The notes under the pieces: model-generated
The model's database searches: none
Told to the model about the DNA's origin: nothing
The model's input: only the letters and a program-made list of their open reading frames with translations
Shown here: one piece after another, positions 8,625 to 16,285 of the stretch
Layout: every line of letters starts with the position of its first letter
How positions within the stretch are numbered: the stretch's first letter is position 1
Assembly (NCBI RefSeq): GCF_004342285.1
Contig: NZ_SMCV01000004.1
Coordinates: forward strand, 124,001 to 188,000
DNA: 64,000 nucleotides
Direction of reading: 5' to 3'
Source: Klebsiella sp. BIGb0138
GTDB taxonomy: Bacteria; Pseudomonadota; Gammaproteobacteria; Enterobacterales; Enterobacteriaceae
Position numbers and translations under genes: made by a program

Positions 8625-9578
8625 ATGACATTAACCGAGGTAGCCATGGTCGCGGTGGACGGGTTCAGCCCTTTTCACTACGCGGTTCCCTGTATGCTGT
8701 TTGGCGATAGCGTCTCGGCAACCAAACGTTTTAACCTGCATATCTGCGCCGAGCGGCCGGGATTGCTGACCGCTGGCGACGGCTTTGCCCTGAACGCCAG
8801 CGCTGATTTCGCCACGCTGGAGCAGGCCGACATCGTGGTGGTGCCCTACTGGGGCGCGGTACATCAGCGCCCGCCGCAGTCGTTGCTCGACGGCCTGCTC
8901 CGGGCAAGAGATAACGGCGCGCAGATTGTCGGCCTGTGTCTCGGCGCCTTTGTTCTCGGCTATGCCGGGCTGCTGGACGGCAAGCGGGCGGCGACCCACT
9001 GGGAGTTCGAACAGGATTTTCAGCGGCTGTTTCCTCAGGTGCAGCTGGATATCAACGCACTGTATGTCGATGACCAGCGGATCATTACCTCGGCGGGCAC
9101 CGCGGCGGCGCTCGACTGCTGCCTGTATATCATCCGCCAGCGGTTTGGCAGCGTTGTCGCCAACCAGATTGCCCGGCGGATGATCGTGCCACCGCATCGT
9201 GAAGGTGGCCAGGCGCAATTTATCGCCCAGCCGGTGCCGAAAAATACCCGCGATGCACGGATTAACTACCTGCTGGAGTATCTTCAGCAGCGCATCCACG
9301 AGCCGCACAACCTTGACGCGCTGGCGCAGGTGATGGCGATGAGCCGCCGGACGTTGACCCGCCATTTCGCTCGCGCCACCGGCATGAGTATCGCCGGCTG
9401 GCTTACCGCCGAACGTCTGCGGCGTAGCCAGCTGCTCCTTGAAGCGGGCGATATGCCCGTCGAGCAGGTGGCGGAGAGGGTCGGTTTTCGTTCCGCCGTG
9501 ACCTGGCGTCAGCAGTTTAAATCCCGCTTTGGCGTCAGTCCGGCGGAGTGGCGGCGTACCTTCCGGCGCGGCGCTTAG
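8625..9578 (+). CDS. GlxA-type AraC family regulator with DJ-1/PfpI domain
   Basis: 317 residues. The N-terminal 190 residues form a DJ-1/PfpI-like (class I glutamine amidotransferase-like) domain with the nucleophile-elbow Cys in IVGLCLGAF around residue 105. The C-terminal 100 residues are an AraC DNA-binding domain with two helix-turn-helix units (LDALAQVMAMSRRTLTRHFA and PVEQVAERVGFRSAVTWRQQF). This architecture matches the GlxA family of activators that sense small metabolites. It follows the MBL-fold gene and overlaps the end of the convergent alcohol dehydrogenase by four bases. Confidence 0.9.
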   Translation: MTLTEVAMVAVDGFSPFHYAVPCMLFGDSVSATKRFNLHICAERPGLLTAGDGFALNASADFATLEQADIVVVPYWGAVHQRPPQSLLDGLLRARDNGAQIVGLCLGAFVLGYAGLLDGKRAATHWEFEQDFQRLFPQVQLDINALYVDDQRIITSAGTAAALDCCLYIIRQRFGSVVANQIARRMIVPPHREGGQAQFIAQPVPKNTRDARINYLLEYLQQRIHEPHNLDALAQVMAMSRRTLTRHFARATGMSIAGWLTAERLRRSQLLLEAGDMPVEQVAERVGFRSAVTWRQQFKSRFGVSPAEWRRTFRRGA

Positions 9579-10624
9579 CCGGCGAGCGTGGCGCTATCAA
9601 TCACGAAGCGATATTTCACATCGCCTTTAACCATCCGCGCCCAGGCTTCGTTGATCTGATCGCCGCGAATGAGCTCAATATCGGCGACGATGCCGTGTTC
9701 GGCGCAGAAATCGAGCATCTCCTGGGTTTCCGGGATCCCGCCAATCATCGAGCCGGCAATCGACCGACGGCGGAAAATCAGATTAAACACTTCCGGTGAA
9801 GGGTGCGGCGTGGCCGGGGCGCCGACTAAGGTCAGGGTGCCATCGCGTTTGAGCAAGGTGGTGAACGCGTCGAGATTGTGTGGCGCCGCCACGGTGTTGA
9901 GGATGAAGTCGAAACTTTTCACATGCGCCGCCATTTCGTCCTCGTTGCGCGACACCACGACTTCATCCGCGCCCAGCTCTTTCGCCGCTTCGCGCTTTGC
10001 TTCCGAGGTGGTAAAAGCCACCACGTGAGCTCCCAGGGCGTGGGCCAACTTGATCCCCATATGCCCCAATCCGCCGATGCCGACGATGCCCACTTTTTTA
10101 CCCGGGCCGACGTTCCAGTGGCGTAGCGGCGACCAGGTCGTGATGCCCGCACATAGCAGCGGCGCCACGGCGGCGAGCTGTTCCTTCGGATGGCGGATAT
10201 GCAGCACGAAGCGTTGATGAACCACAATCTGCTGAGAATAACCGCCGAGCGTGTGCCCGGGCGCGTCTGTCGTCGGACTGTTATAGGTCAGCACGGTATG
10301 GTCGCAGTAGTTTTCCAGCCCTGCCTCGCACTCTTCACACTGCTGACAGCTGTCGACCATACAGCCGACCCCGACCAGATCGCCGACGTTGACCCCGGAG
10401 ACCTGATTGCCGATGGCGGTCACCTGACCGACGATTTCGTGCCCCGGTACGCAAGGGTAGAGCGTGCCGGCCCATTCGGATCGCGCCTGGTGAAGATCCG
10501 AATGGCAGACGCCGCAGTAATTGATGGCGATCTGGACATCGTTCGGCCCGGGATCGCGGCGTGAGATAGCCATTGATTTTAACGGTTGGGTGGCGGAGTA
10601 CGTACCAATAGCATTGATCTGCAT
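9575..10624 (-). CDS. Zinc-dependent, NAD(P)-dependent alcohol dehydrogenase (CAD-like)
   Basis: 349 residues of the medium-chain dehydrogenase/reductase family. Visible are the catalytic zinc ligands (GVCHSDLH, then PGHE), the four-cysteine structural zinc lobe (CQQCEECEAGLENYC) and the NAD(P) fold (VGIVGIGGLGHMGIKLA). The pattern is that of the cinnamyl-alcohol-dehydrogenase-like group (YahK/Adh), which reduces aldehydes. The ATG at 10624 has AGAGG upstream. It is convergent with the GlxA regulator, and the substrate is unknown. Confidence 0.9.
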   Translation of the reverse strand: MQINAIGTYSATQPLKSMAISRRDPGPNDVQIAINYCGVCHSDLHQARSEWAGTLYPCVPGHEIVGQVTAIGNQVSGVNVGDLVGVGCMVDSCQQCEECEAGLENYCDHTVLTYNSPTTDAPGHTLGGYSQQIVVHQRFVLHIRHPKEQLAAVAPLLCAGITTWSPLRHWNVGPGKKVGIVGIGGLGHMGIKLAHALGAHVVAFTTSEAKREAAKELGADEVVVSRNEDEMAAHVKSFDFILNTVAAPHNLDAFTTLLKRDGTLTLVGAPATPHPSPEVFNLIFRRRSIAGSMIGGIPETQEMLDFCAEHGIVADIELIRGDQINEAWARMVKGDVKYRFVIDSATLAG

Positions 10625-10744
10625 AGTGAAACCTCTTTCTGAATGAGCGTGCTGAATAATACGGAGGGGGTGACCTGCTTTTTGGCGGCAACGGTAAGCG
10701 TAGCCTGGTCAGCGCCGGGCGTGCGGAGATTAGCTCAGAGTGTT

Positions 10745-10778
10745 AAAAAGAAGGGGCTTCCCCGTATGACGGGGAAGC
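10745..10778 (-). terminator. Intrinsic terminator of the second dehydrogenase gene
   Basis: A 10-bp perfect stem (GCTTCCCCGT paired with ACGGGGAAGC, three-base loop). On the minus strand it is followed after a few bases by TTCTTTTT. It lies about 50 bases beyond the stop of the gene at 10827-11834. Confidence 0.75.
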
Positions 10779-10826
10779 AGGACAGCGCTTCAACAGGCCT
10801 CAGATAATCAGGCGCAATGGGCGAGT

Positions 10827-11834
10827 TTAAAACCCTTCCAGCACGATTTTGCCGACGGAACGCCCGGTTTCAAGCTGGGTATGCGCTTTCTGCAGATTCC
10901 CGGCGGTAATCTTGCCGTAATGCTCGCCCAGCGTGGTCCTGATGGTCTTATCGTCAATCAGGCCAGCGACGCGGGTCAGCAGCTGATGCTGGGCAATCAT
11001 ATCCGGCGTTTCAAACATCGAACGGGTGAACATAAACTCCCAGTGCAGCGAAATGCTTTTAGCCTTCAGCGGACGGGCGTCGAGGGTTTCCGGATCGTCA
11101 ATCAGCGCCAGTTTGCCCTGCGGGGCGAGGGCGGCAATCAGCTGTGCGTAATGCTGTTCGGTATGGGTCAGGCTGGCGACGTGCGTTACCGCTTCCACGC
11201 CAATCCGCGCCAGCTCGTCGCCGAGCGGTTTGCTGTGATCGATCACGTGGTGCGCCCCGGCGTCAACCACCCACTGCTGGCTTTCAGGGCGCGAGGCCGT
11301 GCCGATTACCGTCATGCCGGTCAGCCTGCGGGCCAGCTGGGTGAGGATGGAACCAACGCCGCCCGCCGCGCCGACAATCAGCAGCGTATCCCCGGCGTTA
11401 CCCCCTTCCTGTACGCCCAGACGGTCAAATAGCAACTCCCATGCGGTGATCGCCGTCAGCGGCAGGGCGGCGGCAGACGCGTTATCCAGCGAGCGCGGTT
11501 TCAGGGCGACGATCCGTTCGTCGACGAGCTGAAACTCGCTATTGCTACCCGGACGCCCCAGCGCCCCGGCGTACCAGACTTCATCACCCGGGGCGAACAA
11601 GGTCACCGCCTCACCCACGGATTTCACTACCCCGACCGCATCCCAACCCAGCACGCGCGGGGTATCGGCGTTAAATCCGGCGCGCACTTTGGTATCCACC
11701 GGGTTGACGGAAATGGCCTTCACTTCAACCAGCAGGTCATGCCCTGCGGCGACCGGAACCGGCAGTTCGATGTCACTTAAAAATGGGATGTTGCTGCCTT
11801 CGGCGGCGGCGTGGGTAATGGCGATCGCTTTCAT
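10827..11834 (-). CDS. Zinc-binding-type alcohol dehydrogenase family / quinone oxidoreductase-like protein
   Basis: 335 residues of the MDR superfamily without the cysteine-rich structural zinc lobe, so it belongs to the quinone-oxidoreductase-like branch despite the family name. The N-terminal GroES-like domain carries SVNPVDTKVRAGF and GWDAVGVV; the nucleotide-binding motif is LLIVGAAGGVGSILTQLA around residue 153. It probably uses NADPH to reduce an electrophilic carbonyl or quinone. The ATG at 11834 has GGAGAG upstream, and a near-palindrome at 11870-11884 could be an operator. Confidence 0.88.
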   Translation of the reverse strand: MKAIAITHAAAEGSNIPFLSDIELPVPVAAGHDLLVEVKAISVNPVDTKVRAGFNADTPRVLGWDAVGVVKSVGEAVTLFAPGDEVWYAGALGRPGSNSEFQLVDERIVALKPRSLDNASAAALPLTAITAWELLFDRLGVQEGGNAGDTLLIVGAAGGVGSILTQLARRLTGMTVIGTASRPESQQWVVDAGAHHVIDHSKPLGDELARIGVEAVTHVASLTHTEQHYAQLIAALAPQGKLALIDDPETLDARPLKAKSISLHWEFMFTRSMFETPDMIAQHQLLTRVAGLIDDKTIRTTLGEHYGKITAGNLQKAHTQLETGRSVGKIVLEGF

Positions 11835-12320
11835 ACACTCTCCGGTTATCGAATGGGATTTCTTGTGGGTATCCTTTAAGGGTAGACCGTGGGCGGAGTG
11901 GGAAAAACGGGGCGCGGGCGATAAGAGTTATAGGGAAAAAGAGAAAATGGGCTACGTCGGGGAGCGTGGCGGTTTGGCGAGCAGGTCTGGGGCCATAACC
12001 CTGGCCCCGTCGTCACCGGCGATTAACATCGAATCTGCCGGGCCAGCGCCGTCACGGCGGCGGATAAAAAACGGCGATCAGATGAAAATGCCATAACCAG
12101 AGGGGGCTGAGGGGGGGGGGGAATAGGGCAGCATGGCTGGTGGAGGGCTTGAGATAAAGAATGTCCAGAATAATCCTAAAAAATGAAAGGGCATCGCCGC
12201 CGCCCGGAGGCCATGAGCCGCATCTGGAGAAAATATTCAACGCCGGCACTGAACCGGCTCTGCTTCGGCACATTTCTGTGACGCTCTTAACGATAGGCAG
12301 GTATAGCGACTTACTTTTTT
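11835..12320. other. Long non-coding gap before the porin control region
   Basis: No convincing gene. It contains a possible operator for the dehydrogenase (11870-11884), a seven-base-pair hairpin GGGGCCA/TGGCCCC (11989-12008) and a run of 11 G at 12111-12121. Small ORFs on both strands lack ribosome-binding sites and family features. Confidence 0.5.
11870..11884. promoter_or_regulatory. Imperfect palindrome upstream of the dehydrogenase gene
   Basis: TATCCTTTAAGGGTA is a 15-base inverted repeat with one mismatch, centred about 43 bases upstream of the start at 11834. Such short symmetric sites are typical operators, and TATCC..GGATA-like sites are known for HxlR-type regulators. No regulator gene is adjacent. 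Confidence 0.4.
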
Positions 12321-12336
12321 AGTTTCATATTTGAGA
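12321..12336 (+). promoter_or_regulatory. Operator-like motif copy 1 (TTTCA-N4-TGAGA)
   Basis: AGTTTCATATTTGAGA, identical over 16 bases to copy 2. The core is a near-palindrome (TTTCA, four bases, TGAGA). It lies 289 bases upstream of the porin start. Confidence 0.6.
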
Positions 12337-12467
12337 ATATTTTTGCGTAGACTGCGCAAATATTAATTATGGAGGTGCTGAATAATAATATTGCGTTATA
12401 GCTCAAGGTTTACGTCTTGACTCCCATCCCGGCACATGCGACTTTCCCGATATCAAATAATAAACTG

Positions 12468-12483
12468 AGTTTCATATTTGAGA
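12468..12483 (+). promoter_or_regulatory. Operator-like motif copy 2 (TTTCA-N4-TGAGA)
   Basis: An exact 16-base repeat of the site at 12321, extended here to TGAGACAAA as in copy 3. It lies 142 bases upstream of the porin start. Confidence 0.6.
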
Positions 12484-12514
12484 CAAAAATATTATCTCCG
12501 GACTATTTAATTAA

Positions 12515-12534
12515 TTGTTTCACTGCTGAGACAA
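12515..12534 (+). promoter_or_regulatory. Operator-like motif copy 3 (TTGTTTCA-N4-TGAGACAA)
   Basis: The most symmetric copy: TTGTTTCA and TGAGACAA form an eight-base inverted repeat with one mismatch and a CTGC spacer. It lies 75 bases upstream of the porin start, where an activator or repressor would touch RNA polymerase. Confidence 0.6.
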
Positions 12535-12609
12535 ACCTATAAAAAAACGCCGATATTGAGCGGCGGCGGCCTTCTGTTGCTTATTAAAAGATAAAGTGAG
12601 GCATGTGCT

Positions 12610-13806
12610 ATGCGTAAAATTATCATCACCCTGCTGCTGGGCGCGTGTACCGGTGGCTTCGCACAGGCGGAGGATGGCAAACCGTTCCCGCACATCGGCT
12701 GGCGCAGTGCGGATAGCCTCGCCGGAGTCGATTTCGGCGGCGCGCTGCGGGCAAATTACCGCTATGAAGACTGGAACGGCAGTAATTACCGCCACCCGCC
12801 GCATCTGCGTTTTGATACTTTTCGTCTCGACAGCAGCGGTTTTTACAATGACTATTTTTTTGACGCCGGATTCTGGTTTCAGGATCACCATAAATACGCC
12901 ATCGATCGGGCATATGTGGGCTATCGTTTAAATAACAATAATAATATTACGCTCGGTATCCCGGGTAAACCTTTTGGCCTTGAGCCCTATCCGCAATTTG
13001 GCTGGTCTTACGGCATTCCCTTTTATTTAGGTTTTGGCGTGAATGCCGGTAGCGGGGTGAATTATCAATATCACGATAATAACTGGGCGCTGGATGTGGC
13101 GTATTTCCCGTGGATGGCGCCGGAAAACCTGCGCTATGCGCCGGACGTGGGCGATTACAGCCGTCTGAAAAACACCCTTTACCCGAGTCAGCACCAGCAG
13201 CGCAACGAGAAGCGCGACCAGCTCAACGTGCGCCTTGCCCGGGATTTTCACGGCGGCGGCTGGAATAACGAACTGGGCGGCTCGCTGGCGCTGGCGCGTC
13301 TGCATAACCGCGAAACGGACGATGACGGGAGCTTCTGGGCGGCGGGTCTGCACGGAATGCTGCATCACGGACCGTGGCAGCTCACATCGCAGGTGATTCG
13401 CTATCAATACGATCCGAAGAACCCGCCGGGCGTCAGCGACGATACCATCCTGATGGGCGGCAATGGCCTGACCCCGGCCTATCTTATTCCGGCGAAAGCC
13501 ACCACCGCGTCACTTAACCTCGCCCGCGACGTCGATGTGAAGTGGGGGGCGGTGTCAAAGCTGCGCTTCTACAACGACTACAGCGTGCTGTGGAAAGACA
13601 AAAGCGGCTGGCAAAATTCGCAGATGAACACCGTCGGCGTGCAGGTATTTGCCCTGCCGGTGATGCTGTGGATCGACCTCAGCTGGGCGAAGAACGTCAA
13701 TCCCTGGGGCGGCGCGCTTAACGCGACCGGCTGGACCAGCACCGAATCCGCGGGCAGCGGGAAATGGTATTTCCGTAGCAACGTCAATATTGGGTATTAC
13801 TTTTGA
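12610..13806 (+). CDS. Outer-membrane beta-barrel porin-like protein
   Basis: 398 residues with a cleavable signal peptide (MRKIIITLLLGACTGGFAQA, cleavage before Glu-Asp) and a mature part rich in alternating aromatic/polar strands and Gly/Asn turns. It ends in GYYF; a terminal Phe is the classic outer-membrane insertion signal. Pieces such as DFGGALRANYRYEDWN and NWALDVAYFPWMAPE resemble substrate-specific porins, but I cannot name the family or substrate. It is monocistronic, with a long AT-rich control region carrying three copies of one operator-like motif and only a weak ribosome-binding site (GAGG). No inner-membrane transporter is next to it. Confidence 0.75.
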   Translation: MRKIIITLLLGACTGGFAQAEDGKPFPHIGWRSADSLAGVDFGGALRANYRYEDWNGSNYRHPPHLRFDTFRLDSSGFYNDYFFDAGFWFQDHHKYAIDRAYVGYRLNNNNNITLGIPGKPFGLEPYPQFGWSYGIPFYLGFGVNAGSGVNYQYHDNNWALDVAYFPWMAPENLRYAPDVGDYSRLKNTLYPSQHQQRNEKRDQLNVRLARDFHGGGWNNELGGSLALARLHNRETDDDGSFWAAGLHGMLHHGPWQLTSQVIRYQYDPKNPPGVSDDTILMGGNGLTPAYLIPAKATTASLNLARDVDVKWGAVSKLRFYNDYSVLWKDKSGWQNSQMNTVGVQVFALPVMLWIDLSWAKNVNPWGGALNATGWTSTESAGSGKWYFRSNVNIGYYF

Positions 13807-13956
13807 TGACAAGCGGGGCGGGGGTTTTGCGGCGGCGGTATGAGCGGGGGATTGGCGCGGCATAACAATCTGCCTGTGGAACGCATACTCCCGATGCTAT
13901 CGGAAGGATTTACCAGGCTGTTTTATTGCTGGAGACAGTGACAAATTTGCAGAGAT

Positions 13957-14051
13957 TGGCGGAAGATCACAGGAGTTGAACCTGCCCGGGACCGCTGGCG
14001 GCCCCAACTGGATTTGAAGTCCAGCCACCTCACCGGAGATGACGATCTTCC
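13957..14051 (-). tRNA. selC: tRNA-Sec (selC), anticodon TCA
   Basis: Read on the minus strand, the gene begins GGAAGATCGTCATCTCCGG, has the anticodon loop CTTCAAA with anticodon TCA, the long variable arm and the end GATCTTCCGCCA. The 95 bases and eight-pair acceptor stem are diagnostic of selenocysteine tRNA and differ from E. coli selC at only a few bases. It inserts selenocysteine at UGA with SelB. A TATAAT -10 box lies 30 bases upstream on the minus strand (14081-14086). selC is a common island insertion site, but no integrase or second copy of its 3' end is seen here. Confidence 0.97.
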
Positions 14052-14219
14052 GCGCCTCGATTGCTACATGGAGGCGGGGCGCATTATAGCTACTCTCAGG
14101 CATTTACCACATACCTGAATGCACTTTTTTACTGTTAAAACTGGACTTTACAGAACACTCTTACACAAAACCTCGCAAAATCCGTGGGTTACACTTTTCG
14201 TTATTCTTTTGGGTTATCG

Positions 14220-14556
14220 TACCTATTAAATAAGAGACGTAATGTGATAACCAGAGACCGTGATTTATCACTGCTGAGCGGTAGCTGTCCGGCGCCGTTA
14301 GCGACGTTACCTCTGCGCAGCCGCGAATGCCGTTATCGGAAAATTTAGTGGTAATGTCATGTTGTATATCCTTTTTTTAATTTTCTCTCCTCAGCGTCGC
14401 GGCCCTCTGTCCGCAGGCCGTACTCCGATATTCGCCGCCGTTCGCTTCCGGCGATCTTCCGCCAGCGGGATTATGTCCCGCTGTTGTTAAGAAATGGTTG
14501 GCAGTCATGTTAATTTATCCCCTACACGTCAGATTAAGGAAAAGGAGAGGGGACGT
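14220..14556 (+). promoter_or_regulatory. Long structured 5' leader of the Na+/H+ antiporter gene
   Basis: About 340 bases without a gene between a probable promoter (-10 TATTAAAT near 14224) and the leader ORF. Hairpins include GTGATAA/TTATCAC (14244-14250 with 14265-14271), a GCGG..GCTG/CAGC..CGC pairing (14278-14287 with 14318-14324) and CAGCGGGA/TCCCGCTG (14463-14470 with 14476-14483). A T7 run occurs near 14373-14379. The length and structure suggest a cis-acting RNA, possibly an ion- or pH-responsive leader. The class is not identified. Confidence 0.5.
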
Positions 14557-14604
14557 ATGCGTAAGAGACCTGCTACTGGCAAAGGAGGGAGTGAATGTCA
14601 CTGA
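14557..14604 (+). CDS. Putative 15-residue leader peptide overlapping the antiporter start
   Basis: ATG at 14557 follows a strong ribosome-binding site (AAGGAGAGGGGACGT) and encodes MRKRPATGKGGSECH. Its TGA lies 10 bases inside the antiporter gene in another frame. Translation of this mini-ORF would run across the antiporter's own Shine-Dalgarno sequence (AAAGGAGGGAGTGA), so translational coupling or attenuation is plausible. It could also be fortuitous; conservation in related genomes would decide. Confidence 0.45.
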   Translation: MRKRPATGKGGSECH

Positions 14605-16229
14605 TTACCATTGTGCTGGTATTTATGATGGCGATTGTGGTTACCGTGTTTTTATTCCATCTTTTGCCGGTAAAGATCCCGTTGCCACTGATTCAGATTG
14701 CTGCCGGTGCGGCTTTAGCCGCCGGCGGTTTCCAGGTCGATTTTGACCCCCATATTTTTTTGCTACTGTTTATTCCGCCCCTGCTGTTTCTGGACGGCTG
14801 GCGAATCCCAAAAGACGCCTTTTTCAGCGATATGAAGCCGATCCTGTCCCTGGCCGTCGGGCTGGTGCTGGTGACGATTCTTGGCATCGGCTGGTTTATC
14901 CACTGGCTGATCCCGGCGGTGACGGTCGCGGCCGGTTTTGCGCTCGCGGCAATCCTCTCGCCGACGGATCCGGTTGCGGTCTCGGCGATGACGGCCAGTT
15001 CCCCGCTACCGTCCAGGATGGGGCATGTCCTGGAAGGGGAATCGTTGTTAAACGATGCGTCCGGCCTGGTGGCCTTCAATTTTGCCGTAGCCGCCGTTAT
15101 GACCGGAAGCTTCTCCCCGGGCGATGCGGTGCTGAAGTTTTTCCTGATGGCCATCGGGGGGATCCTCAGCGGTCTGGTCGTCGTCTGGGTGACCGGCAAG
15201 TGCAATAATTTTCTCGTCAGGCGGACCCGTGAAGAACCGGCAATACAGATACTGATTAGTCTGCTGATCCCGTTTGCGGCCTATCTGCTGGCCGAAAGCG
15301 TCCATGTGTCGGGGATCCTGGCCGCTGTCGCCGCAGGGATTGCCATGCACTATGAGCAGCTGTCCGGTCCCCGTCTCCCGGCGACGCGGATGAAGAGCAG
15401 CGCGGTCTGGAATATGCTGCAGACCACCCTCAACGGGATGATATTCCTGATGCTGGGCGAGCAGCTTCCCCGCATGCTTCAGACCCTGCCGGACGTGGCC
15501 CGTCAGGCAGGGGTCACCTCACCGTGGTATTTGCTGTTGTATGCCGTCGTTATCACCCTGGCCCTCGGCGGCATGCGCTTCTGTTGGGTATGGCTTTCCA
15601 TGACGCTGACGGTATTCCGTCAGAAACGCAGTGGAAAGGTGACCCTCATACGCCCCCGCTTCAGCGTCATGGCGGTGATGGCCCTGGCCGGAGTGAAAGG
15701 ATCGGTGACGCTGGCGGGTATTCTGACCCTGCCCGTCGTGCTGGCGGATGGCTCACCTTTCCCGGGACGGGAATTGTTGATCTTCCTGTCGATGGCGGTG
15801 ATTTTACTCTCTCTCATCGTGGCGGCTATCGGGCTCCCGTATATGACCCGGTTTCTCGCCGACGATTTACCGCATGATTCAGGGAGTAGCAACATCGGCG
15901 CGGCGCTTACCGAAGCGGCGATTAACCGCCTGAATGAATTGCTGAGCCAGCCGGTAGACGACCCGCAGGAGGAAGCCATTCGCGCAGATGCGGGCAACGT
16001 GCTTCTGGAGACATATCAGCGCCGGCTTCACTATAACGACAGCGATGACGGCAGCGATGTCGGGAAAGAGTTGACTCAGCGAGCGCGTCTGGAGAGAGAG
16101 ATGCAGCGGGAGGCGATCGTCGCGCAGCGCAATGAGTTATTCAGACTTCGCCGTGCCAGGAACATCAGCGATACCACGTTCCAGCAGGCGCTCAGGGCGA
16201 TTGACCTGAAAGAAGAGAGCCTGCATTAA
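14595..16229 (+). CDS. CPA1 family Na+/H+ antiporter (YjcE-like)
   Basis: 544 residues: 12 or so membrane helices up to about residue 415, then a charged cytoplasmic tail of 130 residues rich in Arg/Glu. Typical monovalent cation:proton antiporter-1 motifs are present: LLFIPPLLFLDG near residue 60, AAILSPTDPVAVSA near 120 and EGESLLNDASGLVAFN near 150, the last holding the ion-binding Asp. The length matches E. coli YjcE. It exchanges Na+ (or K+) for H+ in the inner membrane. It sits where E. coli has yicIJ, between selC and yicH, and is preceded by a long leader and an overlapping mini-ORF. Confidence 0.92.
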   Translation: MSLITIVLVFMMAIVVTVFLFHLLPVKIPLPLIQIAAGAALAAGGFQVDFDPHIFLLLFIPPLLFLDGWRIPKDAFFSDMKPILSLAVGLVLVTILGIGWFIHWLIPAVTVAAGFALAAILSPTDPVAVSAMTASSPLPSRMGHVLEGESLLNDASGLVAFNFAVAAVMTGSFSPGDAVLKFFLMAIGGILSGLVVVWVTGKCNNFLVRRTREEPAIQILISLLIPFAAYLLAESVHVSGILAAVAAGIAMHYEQLSGPRLPATRMKSSAVWNMLQTTLNGMIFLMLGEQLPRMLQTLPDVARQAGVTSPWYLLLYAVVITLALGGMRFCWVWLSMTLTVFRQKRSGKVTLIRPRFSVMAVMALAGVKGSVTLAGILTLPVVLADGSPFPGRELLIFLSMAVILLSLIVAAIGLPYMTRFLADDLPHDSGSSNIGAALTEAAINRLNELLSQPVDDPQEEAIRADAGNVLLETYQRRLHYNDSDDGSDVGKELTQRARLEREMQREAIVAQRNELFRLRRARNISDTTFQQALRAIDLKEESLH

Positions 16230-16242
16230 AGTCGCAATATCG

Positions 16243-16282
16243 CCCGGCTCCTCTCCTGGCGTATACCGGGAGAGGAGCCGGG
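16243..16282. terminator. 14-bp hairpin between convergent antiporter and yicH genes
   Basis: CCCGGCTCCTCTCC and its perfect complement GGAGAGGAGCCGGG flank a 12-base loop in the short space between the two stop codons. There is no T-run on either side, so it may act as a strong bidirectional 3'-end structure more than a canonical terminator. Confidence 0.65.
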
Positions 16283-16285
16283 GAC

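Noticed and set aside
8631-9365. Long open frame opposite the GlxA-type regulator
   Set aside because: A shadow of the regulator's codon pattern without recognisable protein features.
12369-12401. Ten-codon ORF (ATGGAGGTGCTG..) as a porin leader peptide
   Set aside because: No ribosome-binding site, and it lies more than 200 bases from the porin start between two operator copies.
13957-14100. Genomic island attachment site at selC
   Set aside because: No second copy of the tRNA 3' end, integrase or mobility gene was seen on either side within the window.
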